A stretch of DNA of 64,000 nucleotides from Williamsia sp. 1138 (GTDB lineage Bacteria; Actinomycetota; Actinomycetes; Mycobacteriales; Mycobacteriaceae). A program made the position numbers and the translations under genes. The notes beneath the pieces were generated by a model. The model was not told where the DNA came from and did not search any database. It worked only from the letters and a program-made list of their open reading frames with translations. The stretch is from contig NZ_MJEJ02000048.1 in NCBI RefSeq assembly GCF_002095435.2, forward strand, positions 1 through 64,000, read 5' to 3'. Positions 52,834 through 60,104 of the stretch are shown here, piece by piece; within the stretch, counting starts at the first letter, position 1; every line of letters starts with the position of its first letter.

Positions 52834-52887
52834 TGAGTTACTTGAACCGTTGTTTTGTTACCTACGTCATACTGAACTATGTACATG
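52834..52887 (-). promoter_or_regulatory. Candidate GntR operator (site B) and CAAGT repeat upstream of the importer
   Basis: GAACTATGTACATG at 52874-52887 is the inverted form of CATGTACATAGTTC, matching sites A and C at 12 of 14 positions. TGAGTTACTTG at 52834-52844 (inverted CAAGTAACTCA) is related to the element at 55688-55702. Both lie 20-75 bases before the ATPase start on the minus strand, and about 190 bases before the divergent VOC gene. Confidence 0.5.
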
Positions 52888-53072
52888 GATAAGTCCAGCG
52901 TTCGGGCAAAGTCGTTACATTTGCCCCTCACGTGCACAATTGCCGCCATGAGATCGTCCAGCTCGCACGTTCTTGTTCAATCAACATCGGCCAGAGGCTG
53001 CCTGTATCTATAGTCACCAGAAAGTTAGCGAGTGCCGCTATGGCTGCTCGCCCGAACGTTGAGGGCTGAGTG

Positions 53073-53594
53073 ATGACCGAGTACACGCCAGGCGCGATCG
53101 TCCAGATCGCCTATATCGTCGACGACGTGCGAGCCGCAGCGCAAGACTTCGCATCGCGAACCGGCGCCGGTCCGTTTTTCGTGCGGCGCAACCCGGTGAC
53201 ATCAGCGCTGGGTCCGGACGGGACCGCGGGTTCTTTCGACCACTCGTCCGCCTACGGACAGTGGGGGCACACACAGATCGAACTCGTCGAGGTCCACAGC
53301 GCAGAGCCCGCCGCGTTCGCCCAGACGGCGTTGGTGAGCAACCACATTCATCATGTCGCGATCATGGTGTCGTCTTTCGGGGATCAACAGCGCCAGTTCG
53401 CCGACAGCGGGTGGCCGGCGGTACTGACCGCCACCACACCCAACGGCAACAATTTCGCCTTCCACGACGCCCGTGCGCAACTCGGGCACCTGGTGGAGAT
53501 CTACGAACCGCGCCCCACGATCCTCGCGCTCTACCGCAGGGTCGCCGACGCAGCCGTCGACTGGGATGGCCGCGACCCGGTCCGGGACATGTGA
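53073..53594 (+). CDS. VOC (glyoxalase-like) superfamily protein
   Basis: 173 residues. It starts VQIAYIVDDVRAAAQDFASRTGAGPFF, the first VOC module, then QWGHTQIELVEVH; the second module starts NHIHHVAIMVSSFGDQQRQF. His and Glu residues in HTQIELVE, HHVA and GHLVEIYEP are metal-ligand candidates. This group (Glyoxalase_4-like) includes epimerases and extradiol-like or lyase enzymes in steroid and terpene clusters. ATG 53073 follows GAGGG; GTG 53070 is possible. It is a single gene, divergent from the importer and convergent with the SnoaL-like gene. Confidence 0.78.
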   Translation: MTEYTPGAIVQIAYIVDDVRAAAQDFASRTGAGPFFVRRNPVTSALGPDGTAGSFDHSSAYGQWGHTQIELVEVHSAEPAAFAQTALVSNHIHHVAIMVSSFGDQQRQFADSGWPAVLTATTPNGNNFAFHDARAQLGHLVEIYEPRPTILALYRRVADAAVDWDGRDPVRDM

Positions 53595-53620
53595 GTCGTG
53601 CCAGACGAGGCCCCCCGCCC

Positions 53621-54109
53621 TCAGGCGTCTGCGAGGAGTGCGGCTGCGCGTTCGCGCGCCATGGTCAGGACCGCAGGGTTGCCGGAGTTCCACAGCACCG
53701 TCAGCTGCTTCTTGCAGATCCTCCACTCACCACCAACGCGCACAACGGAATCGGTGTAATACCCGCCGATGGTGAACATCGCATCACCCGCAGTGTTCGG
53801 CAGTACGTGCTCGGCGCGGACGTACGAGATCACCGTGCCGCGATCACCCTCGACTGTGATGTGCAGATTGGACAGGAAGTGCTGCGACGCCGTCAGCCCC
53901 GGGAACAGCATCCGCCCGCGTTGCACCCAGTCCTCGGCGCGGAACATTCCGCCGTTGCCTGCCCGATAGCTGGTGTAGTCGATCTCGATCTCGTCGGTGA
54001 ACACCGATCGGTACATGTCCCAGTCCCGCAGGTCGATACCCCGCGAGAAGCGCGACATCAGGTTGGTGATCTCCCGGTGCGCGGTGTTCAGTTCTGCTTC
54101 CGTGGCCAT
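53621..54109 (-). CDS. SnoaL-like NTF2-fold protein
   Basis: 162 residues with the NTF2 cone fold: an N-terminal helix TAHREITNLMSRFSRGIDLRDWDMYRSVFTDEIEIDYTSY, then TASQHFLSNLHITVEGDRGTVISYVRAEHVL and GGYYTDSVVRVGGEWRICKKQLTVLW. Tyr, Asp and His in these segments match the SnoaL_4 pattern of ring-hydroxylating-dioxygenase-associated or dehydratase/isomerase proteins (limonene-epoxide hydrolase and ketosteroid isomerase share this fold). The activity is not predictable. It lies 32 bases downstream of the aldehyde dehydrogenase, probably in the same operon. Confidence 0.78.
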   Translation of the reverse strand: MATEAELNTAHREITNLMSRFSRGIDLRDWDMYRSVFTDEIEIDYTSYRAGNGGMFRAEDWVQRGRMLFPGLTASQHFLSNLHITVEGDRGTVISYVRAEHVLPNTAGDAMFTIGGYYTDSVVRVGGEWRICKKQLTVLWNSGNPAVLTMARERAAALLADA

Positions 54110-54141
54110 GTCGGATCGCTTTCGTCGTGGGTGGGGGCGGA

Positions 54142-55575
54142 TCAGGCGGGTAGCTGAAGGGAGATCTTCTCGAAGTACTCATCCAGGCCGTCGGGACCGA
54201 GCTCTCGGCCGATCCCCGACTTCTTCATGCCCCCGAAGGGCGCCATCGCATTGAAACGACCGCCGTTGATGGAGACCTGCCCGGTACGAAGTCGGCGCGC
54301 TATCGCGATCGCCGCGGCGTCATCGGCGGCGAAGACACCACCGGACAGTCCATAGTCGGAATCGTTGGCGATGTCGATCGCCTCGTCGATGTCGCTGTAG
54401 GTGAGGACAGTGAGCACCGGTCCGAACACTTCGTCACGGGCGATCGCCGAGGTGTTGTCGACGCGGCTCACGACCGTCGGGCGAACGAAGAATCCGGCCT
54501 GCAACCGTTCATCGAGACCGGTGACCTCTCCCGGACCGCCGACCAGGAAGACTGCGTCTGCGGGGACGTCCGAAAGCATGTCGAGAACGGTCTGCTGCTG
54601 TTCACGCGACGCCATCGGACCGATGTCGATCGCCTCATCGAGCGGATCACCGACACTCTGGCCGCCGACCAGTTCGACGAGTTTGGCCTCGACCTGCTCG
54701 AGGTCCCCGATGGGCACGAGCAGCCGCGTCGTGGCGGCGCAGGTCTGTCCGTTGTTGACGTAGCAACCCCGGACAGCGGCGGTGACCGCTGCGTCGACAT
54801 CAGCGTCGGGCGCCACGATGAACGCGGACTTGCCCCCGAGCTCGAGGGTTACTTTCTTGATGTCGGCTGCAGCTACCTGTCCGACCCGAGCCCCTGCCGA
54901 GGTGGATCCGGTGAGGCTGACGAGATCGACGTCGGGGTGGCCCGCAAGGCGCTCGCCCACACGGCCGCCTGCGCCGGTCACGATGTTGAGGACGCCCGGG
55001 GGCAACCCGGCTTCTTCGGCGATCTCCGCGACCACGAACGCTGCGAGCGGCGCGACACTGCTCGGCTTCACGACGGACGTGCAGCCGGCGGCAATCGCAG
55101 GCGCGACCTTCGCGGCGAGTTGGTAGAGCGGGTAGTTCCAGGGCGTGATCGCCCCGACCACACCCACCCCGACCTTGAGGATCAGGGAGTTGCCCCGCCT
55201 CTCCTCGAGACTGGTGGTCTCCAGGATGTCGGCCATCGACCGGAAGATGGTCACCCCCAGCCCGACCTGGACGGAGCGGGAGCGGGCGATCGGCGTACCC
55301 ACCTCGCGGGCCATCATCTCGGCCAGTTCGGTTTCCCGTGCGACAAGACCGTCGGCGATCCGGCGCAACACAGTGATCCGATCAGCGACCGGCGACTGCG
55401 ACCATTCACCGAAGGCGGCCCTCGCCGCGGCGACCGCGTCGTCGACGTCGCTTTCCGTGCCCGCCGGAACACGTGCCATGAGCTGCCCGGTGGCCGCCTC
55501 GAGGACATCGATCGTGCCCTCACCTGCGGAAGGAACCCACTTGCCGCCGATGTAGAGCTCGTTCCGGTCTGCCAT
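54142..55575 (-). CDS. NAD(P)-dependent aldehyde dehydrogenase
   Basis: 477 residues. The ALDH motifs are complete: TPWNYPLYQLAAKVAPAIAAGC for the cofactor pocket, Glu in VTLELGGKSAF (about 246), the nucleophilic Cys in NNGQTCAATTR (about 277), and DEVFGPVLTVL with NDSDYGLSGGVF. It is closest to benzaldehyde/betaine-type dehydrogenases by impression. Its expected role is oxidation of the aldehyde made by the alcohol dehydrogenases into the acid activated by the CoA ligase. The start is ATG 55575. It is divergent from the PPDK-like operon, with site C between them. Confidence 0.93.
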   Translation of the reverse strand: MADRNELYIGGKWVPSAGEGTIDVLEAATGQLMARVPAGTESDVDDAVAAARAAFGEWSQSPVADRITVLRRIADGLVARETELAEMMAREVGTPIARSRSVQVGLGVTIFRSMADILETTSLEERRGNSLILKVGVGVVGAITPWNYPLYQLAAKVAPAIAAGCTSVVKPSSVAPLAAFVVAEIAEEAGLPPGVLNIVTGAGGRVGERLAGHPDVDLVSLTGSTSAGARVGQVAAADIKKVTLELGGKSAFIVAPDADVDAAVTAAVRGCYVNNGQTCAATTRLLVPIGDLEQVEAKLVELVGGQSVGDPLDEAIDIGPMASREQQQTVLDMLSDVPADAVFLVGGPGEVTGLDERLQAGFFVRPTVVSRVDNTSAIARDEVFGPVLTVLTYSDIDEAIDIANDSDYGLSGGVFAADDAAAIAIARRLRTGQVSINGGRFNAMAPFGGMKKSGIGRELGPDGLDEYFEKISLQLPA

Positions 55576-55687
55576 TGCCGCGCCTCACTGTTGTCCGATA
55601 TCTGGTCGAGCTACGCCGTCCCATGTCGCCTCCGCGGAGCCGAGTGGTGGCCGTCACAGAGAGCGTATCCGACTTTGAGGATGCACT

Positions 55688-55764
55688 GTCAAGTAACTTG
55701 ACCGCATCAATTCTGTACATAGTTTCGGGCTCTTTCTTGACATCCACTACTATTTGGGTAGGTT
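55688..55764 (+). promoter_or_regulatory. Promoter and candidate GntR operator (site C) of the PPDK-like operon
   Basis: GTCAAGTAACTTGAC (55688-55702) is a 15-base near-perfect palindrome. TCTGTACATAGTTT (55712-55725) matches site A at 13 of 14 bases. TTGACA (55737-55742) with TAGGTT (55759-55764), spacer 16, is the best sigma-A-type promoter in the region, giving a leader of about 90 bases before ATG 55861. The region also serves the divergent aldehyde dehydrogenase. Confidence 0.55.
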
Positions 55765-55860
55765 ATGAGCACCGTCACAGTCCCGGCCGAGGTGGTGTAT
55801 CAGTCACCGCCGACGCAGGTCCCCCGACCCCGGGGCACCGAGAACCAATCGAGGAGCACC

Positions 55861-56487
55861 ATGAACGACCTCGCGACCAATACGTCCACGCAGGCCACCG
55901 CATCGAGCGAGTTGGTCGGCCTCGTGGTCAAGGGGATGTTCCGCGGCCCGGTCTCACCCGAGCTGCAGCTGGTGATCGACGCCGGGGACGCCGTCGCCAA
56001 GGGCCCGATGGTGATGCCGACCCCCGCCGGGATCAGCGCGGCCGGCGCACTCGTCCGGTTGCCGGAGGGCAGCGACGAAGAGAAGGCGGTCAACGACTTC
56101 CTGCACGCCTTCCTCCCGGTCAACCGACGCCTGCGCGAGTTGTGCACCGCATGGCAGTGCCGGCCGGACGGCTCGGTGAACGATCACTCGGACGCCCAGT
56201 ACGACGCCCGGATCCGCGACCAACTCGACGACATCCATACCGACGTGTCGAAGATGCTCCGGCGCGCGGGCAAGCAGTCCGCAGACCTCCTCGCATATCG
56301 GGATCAGCTCAATGTCGCGCTCGAGCGCTTCGACGGTGGCGACACCGCGTCCCTCACCTCTCCGCTGACCGACGGCTACCACACCGTCTGGATGTGGCTG
56401 CACCAGCACGTGCTGATGATGCTCGGCGTCACCCGCGCCGAAGACGAGGCCCTCGAAGAGAAGCTCGTCGCTGGCAGCGCGGAATGA
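55861..56487 (+). CDS. Conserved-looking protein of unknown function coupled to the PPDK-like gene
   Basis: 208 residues, no signal peptide or membrane segment. The first half is mixed alpha/beta (LVGLVVKGMFRGPVSPELQLVI, ISAAGALVRLPEGSDEEKAV). The second half is helical, with NDFLHAFLPVNRRLRELCTAWQCR, NDHSDAQYDARIRDQLDDIH and DGYHTVWMWLHQHVLMMLG. Several His, Asp and Trp positions look constrained, but I recognise no domain. AGGAG precedes ATG 55861. It overlaps the PPDK-like gene by four bases (ATGA), so the two products are expected in fixed ratio, perhaps as a complex. It could be an adaptor, a phospho-acceptor or a substrate-binding subunit. Confidence 0.65.
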   Translation: MNDLATNTSTQATASSELVGLVVKGMFRGPVSPELQLVIDAGDAVAKGPMVMPTPAGISAAGALVRLPEGSDEEKAVNDFLHAFLPVNRRLRELCTAWQCRPDGSVNDHSDAQYDARIRDQLDDIHTDVSKMLRRAGKQSADLLAYRDQLNVALERFDGGDTASLTSPLTDGYHTVWMWLHQHVLMMLGVTRAEDEALEEKLVAGSAE

Positions 56488-59030
56488 CTCTGTCCGACAA
56501 CTCTGTTCATTCCTATACCCGAGCTGCGGTCCCCTATGGACAGGGCCGCGGCCGGGGACTCGGAGCCGACGTACTCGGTGTTCACGGTGTCGAGATGGAC
56601 AATCTCGTCGCTCTCGGTCTACCGGTGGTGCCGGGCCTGACCGTTCCGATCGGATCCGGCAGTGGCCTGGAGAACCGGGAAACCGCGAACACCGCGATCG
56701 ATCTGCTCGAAAAGCTGGCAGTCCGCGGCATCTGGCCTGCCACCCGCACCGAACGTCGCCCGATGTTGATGCACCTGCGCTGCAGCGCGCCGGTGCCGGT
56801 ATCGGCGCTGCCGCCCGCGATCTCGGTCATCGGTTTGTCGAACCGCAACATCGACGCCCTGGTCGAGGTCATCGGCCGCGACCGCGACATCTACGACTCC
56901 TGGGCCGCGAATCTGCGCTTCGTCGCCGAAGGCGCCCTGGGTGTCGACGTCGACGATCTCGATGACCTCGACGACGATCATCCCGACAGCCGCGCTCGGG
57001 TCCCCGCGTTGCTCGATCTCATCGAGGAAACCACCGGCGCGCCCTATCCCGCCGATCCTGCCGAACAACTCGGACTCGCGGCCAAGGCGATGCTGGCCCG
57101 GTGGGCCTCCCCCCGCGGCCAGCGTGCCCGCAAGGCGCTTTCTCTGCCCGACGATCTCGGCATCGCCCTCCACGTCCGGGCCCTGCGACTCGGGTCGTGG
57201 AACGAGTCGGGGTACGGCTCCGCGATCAGCCGCGACCTGGAGACGGGAAAGTATGCCCCGCACGGCGTCTTCCACCTCGGTGTCCGCCGCACCGACCCCA
57301 ACCCCGGCCCCGGCGAACCCCTCGGCCAGGTCCCCGGTGGCGTCACCATCCTCGATCAGATCTTCGCAACCCTCGAACCACATCTACGTGGCGTCGCGGA
57401 GGTCGAGTTCGAAGTCCGCGACCGGCAGCTCGCCCTGCTCAGCGCGGGCGCGCTCGAACATCCGGGCCCGCGTGCGGTCACCCACCTCGCGGTCGACCTG
57501 GCCAACGACCACTCGATCGAACGCAGCGAAGCAGTCCGGATGCTCGAGCCCGACCTGATGCAGGATCTACTGCACGCGCAGCTCAAGCTCAGTGGCAACG
57601 AGGAACTACTCGCCCAGGGCCTGCCCGCATCTCCGGGGGCTGCGATCGGCGAGATCGCCCTGTCGAGTGAACGCGCGCTCCAGTTGGCCGGTCAGGGCAA
57701 GGACGTCGTCCTCGTCGCCTCCGAGACCAGTCCCGCCGACGTACCCGCGCTGCTCGCCGCCACCGCGGTCGTCACGTCCAACGGCGGCCTGGCATCCCAT
57801 GCCGCTGTTGTCGCGCGTGGTGCAGGACGGCCGGCGGTCTGCGGTGCCACCTCCCTACGCATCGACCTGACCGCACGCACCGTGACCGCCAACGGTGTCA
57901 CCATGTCCGAGGGCGATGTCGTCTCGGTCAACGGCCGGACCGGCGACATCTACGCCGGAGCCGTCATGATCCGTCCAGCAGAACCATCACCCGAACTCGA
58001 GGTCCTCCTCGGCTGGGCCGATGAGATCCGTGAACTGGGCATCCGCACCAACGCCGACAACGCCGAGGACGCCGCCACCGCTTTCCGGCTCGGAGCCGAG
58101 GGAATCGGCTTGTGCCGCACAGAACATCAGTTCATGGGCGACCAACTGCCGCTCGTGCAGCGTCTCGTTCTCGCCGAGAGCGAGGCCGAGGAGATCGAGG
58201 CCATCGCAGCTCTGACCACCGCACAGCAATCGGACTTCACCGATCTGCTGCGAGTGGTCGGCAACCGACCGATCACGGTGCGATTGCTCGACGCACCCCT
58301 GCACGAGTTCCTGCCTACCGACGGCCACTATCGCGATGCCGCCCAGGCCGAACGTGCCGCGGCGACACACGAATCCAATCCGATGCTGGGCCTGCGCGGC
58401 GTCCGCTTCGCGATGGTGCAGCAACGGTTGTACCCCGCGCAGGCCGAAGCGCTGTTCCGTGCCTGGGTGACGGTCAACGCAGAGGGGCTCTCGCCGGTAC
58501 TCGAGGTCATGATCCCCCTGGTCTCGCTGCCCGGCGAGCTCAGCAAAGCCATCACCCAGGTGGACAGCGCAGCCGCCGCCGTCGCAACCGACACCGGCGT
58601 CAAAGTCCCCTACCTCGTGGGCAGCATGGTCGAGACCCCGCGCGCAGCGCTGCTCGCCGCCTCGCTGACCGCCGACGCCGAGTTCCTGTCGTTCGGCACC
58701 AACGACCTGACCCAGTTGACCTACGGATTCTCGCGCGATGACGTCGAGAAGACCATGCTCGCCCACTATCTGGACCACGGCCTGCTGACCGACAGCCCGT
58801 TCGCCGTACTCGACCGCGATGGCGTGGGCGCACTGGTCGCGATGGCGGCGGAGCGGGCTCGTGGGTCACGGCCGACGGTGAAACTCGGCGTCTGTGGAGA
58901 ACATGGCGGCGATCCGGAGTCGATCTCGTTCCTGAACTCCATCGGCCTCGACTACGTCTCGTGCTCACCCCGCCGCGTACCTGTCGCACGGCTTGCTGCA
59001 GCACACGCGACCCTGGAAAGTGGCCGATGA
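56484..59030 (+). CDS. PPDK-like phosphohistidine protein with eroded ATP-grasp site
   Basis: 848 residues aligned end to end with pyruvate phosphate dikinase (about 874). The N-terminal third keeps the outline (GVHGVEMDNLVALGLPVVPG) but the ATP-site Lys of GGKG is His34, and the Q-x-R of the MLQTR motif is lost (LLSAG, about 318-322). The Arg in LRCSAP and Glu in EVEF remain. The mobile domain is intact: GGLASHAAVVARG with His439. So is the PEP/pyruvate barrel: GLCRTEH (Arg545), PITVRLLDAPLHEF, NPMLGLRG (Arg638), GSMVETPRAAL (Glu717), FGTNDLTQ (Asn740) and GVCGEHGG (Cys804). It can probably take phosphate from PEP but not use ATP normally. Start and stop overlap the neighbours (ATGA). Confidence 0.8.
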   Translation: MTLSDNSVHSYTRAAVPYGQGRGRGLGADVLGVHGVEMDNLVALGLPVVPGLTVPIGSGSGLENRETANTAIDLLEKLAVRGIWPATRTERRPMLMHLRCSAPVPVSALPPAISVIGLSNRNIDALVEVIGRDRDIYDSWAANLRFVAEGALGVDVDDLDDLDDDHPDSRARVPALLDLIEETTGAPYPADPAEQLGLAAKAMLARWASPRGQRARKALSLPDDLGIALHVRALRLGSWNESGYGSAISRDLETGKYAPHGVFHLGVRRTDPNPGPGEPLGQVPGGVTILDQIFATLEPHLRGVAEVEFEVRDRQLALLSAGALEHPGPRAVTHLAVDLANDHSIERSEAVRMLEPDLMQDLLHAQLKLSGNEELLAQGLPASPGAAIGEIALSSERALQLAGQGKDVVLVASETSPADVPALLAATAVVTSNGGLASHAAVVARGAGRPAVCGATSLRIDLTARTVTANGVTMSEGDVVSVNGRTGDIYAGAVMIRPAEPSPELEVLLGWADEIRELGIRTNADNAEDAATAFRLGAEGIGLCRTEHQFMGDQLPLVQRLVLAESEAEEIEAIAALTTAQQSDFTDLLRVVGNRPITVRLLDAPLHEFLPTDGHYRDAAQAERAAATHESNPMLGLRGVRFAMVQQRLYPAQAEALFRAWVTVNAEGLSPVLEVMIPLVSLPGELSKAITQVDSAAAAVATDTGVKVPYLVGSMVETPRAALLAASLTADAEFLSFGTNDLTQLTYGFSRDDVEKTMLAHYLDHGLLTDSPFAVLDRDGVGALVAMAAERARGSRPTVKLGVCGEHGGDPESISFLNSIGLDYVSCSPRRVPVARLAAAHATLESGR

Positions 59031-60097
59031 GCACCGAACTGGACGATCTGCGCGCAGCAGTACGCGATGCAGCAGCCGACCTCGGCGGACCGGACCTGTG
59101 TCGTTCACTCGACGCCTCGGGCCCCGGCTGGGATGCCACGGCCTGGTCCGTGATCGCCGAGCAGATCGGCGTCGGAGCACTGGGCCTGCCCGAATCCTGC
59201 GGTGGACTCGGCGGATTGGCCGAACTCGTCGTGGTGGCCGAGGAGCTCGGCGCCGCGCTGCTGCCCGTGCCCTTCCTCTCGACCGTGTTCGCCGGACAGG
59301 TACTCGTCAACACCGGCGGTGCAGACGACGTTCTCTCCGAGATCGCCGAGGGAACTCCCGCTGCCGTCGCCGGGCTGAACCGCCAGGGCTGGTGGTCCCC
59401 AAATGATCTGATGTTCACCGCGGCCGATCAGGCCGGCTCGTGGTCGCTCACCGGACGCGCTCCCGCCGTTCTCGGTGCTGCCGGTGCTCGCTGGTTGGTC
59501 ATCCCCGCTGACACTCCTGACGGTCCCGACGTGTTCCTGGTCGATTCGGCCACACCCGGCGCAGCCGTCGTTCCGCTCGAGACCCTCGACCTCTCCCGCG
59601 GGCAGGGGTCCGTCACTCTCACCGACGTCTCTGCGACGCGGTTGACCACTGGTGGAACGGCCGCTGCTGCAATACTTCCCGCACTGGACATCGCCTGCAT
59701 CGTCTTGGCCGCCGAACAGCTCGGCGGAGCGCAGACCAGTCTCGACCAGACCGTCGAGTACGTGAAAGAGCGTCGGCAGTTCGGACGCGAGATCGGCAGT
59801 TTTCAGGCCGTCAAACACACCCTCGCCGACCTGTTGGTGCTCGTCGAGTCGAGTAGGTCAGCAGTCACCCGAGCGGTGGAGGCCGACGATCTCGTCGAGG
59901 CAAGCGCAGTCGCCCAGGCGTGGTGCAGCGATGTCTACCGGACCGTCAGCGCCGAGGCGGTCCAACTCCATGGTGGTATCGGCTTCACCTGGGAACACCA
60001 CTGCCATCTGTACTTTCGACGCGCCCGCGCCGACGCCCAGCTCTTCGGCGGCACTGCGCTCCACCGTGAGCGACTGGCCGCCGCACTCGCCTGGTAA
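59027..60097 (+). CDS. Acyl-CoA dehydrogenase, small-subunit type
   Basis: 356 residues, short for the family. N-terminal part: IGVGALGLPESCGGLGGLAELVVVAEELG. The reduced middle domain lacks the usual FAD-contact motif. The C-terminal part has YVKERRQFGREIGSFQAVKHTLADLLV and AEAVQLHGGIGFTWEHHCHLYFRRAR. This mirrors the 351-residue subunit at 34536, and its partner is probably the 416-residue dehydrogenase that ends seven bases away on the other strand. It overlaps the PPDK-like gene by four bases. Confidence 0.86.
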   Translation: MSTELDDLRAAVRDAAADLGGPDLCRSLDASGPGWDATAWSVIAEQIGVGALGLPESCGGLGGLAELVVVAEELGAALLPVPFLSTVFAGQVLVNTGGADDVLSEIAEGTPAAVAGLNRQGWWSPNDLMFTAADQAGSWSLTGRAPAVLGAAGARWLVIPADTPDGPDVFLVDSATPGAAVVPLETLDLSRGQGSVTLTDVSATRLTTGGTAAAAILPALDIACIVLAAEQLGGAQTSLDQTVEYVKERRQFGREIGSFQAVKHTLADLLVLVESSRSAVTRAVEADDLVEASAVAQAWCSDVYRTVSAEAVQLHGGIGFTWEHHCHLYFRRARADAQLFGGTALHRERLAAALAW

Positions 60098-60104
60098 CCC
60101 CGGG

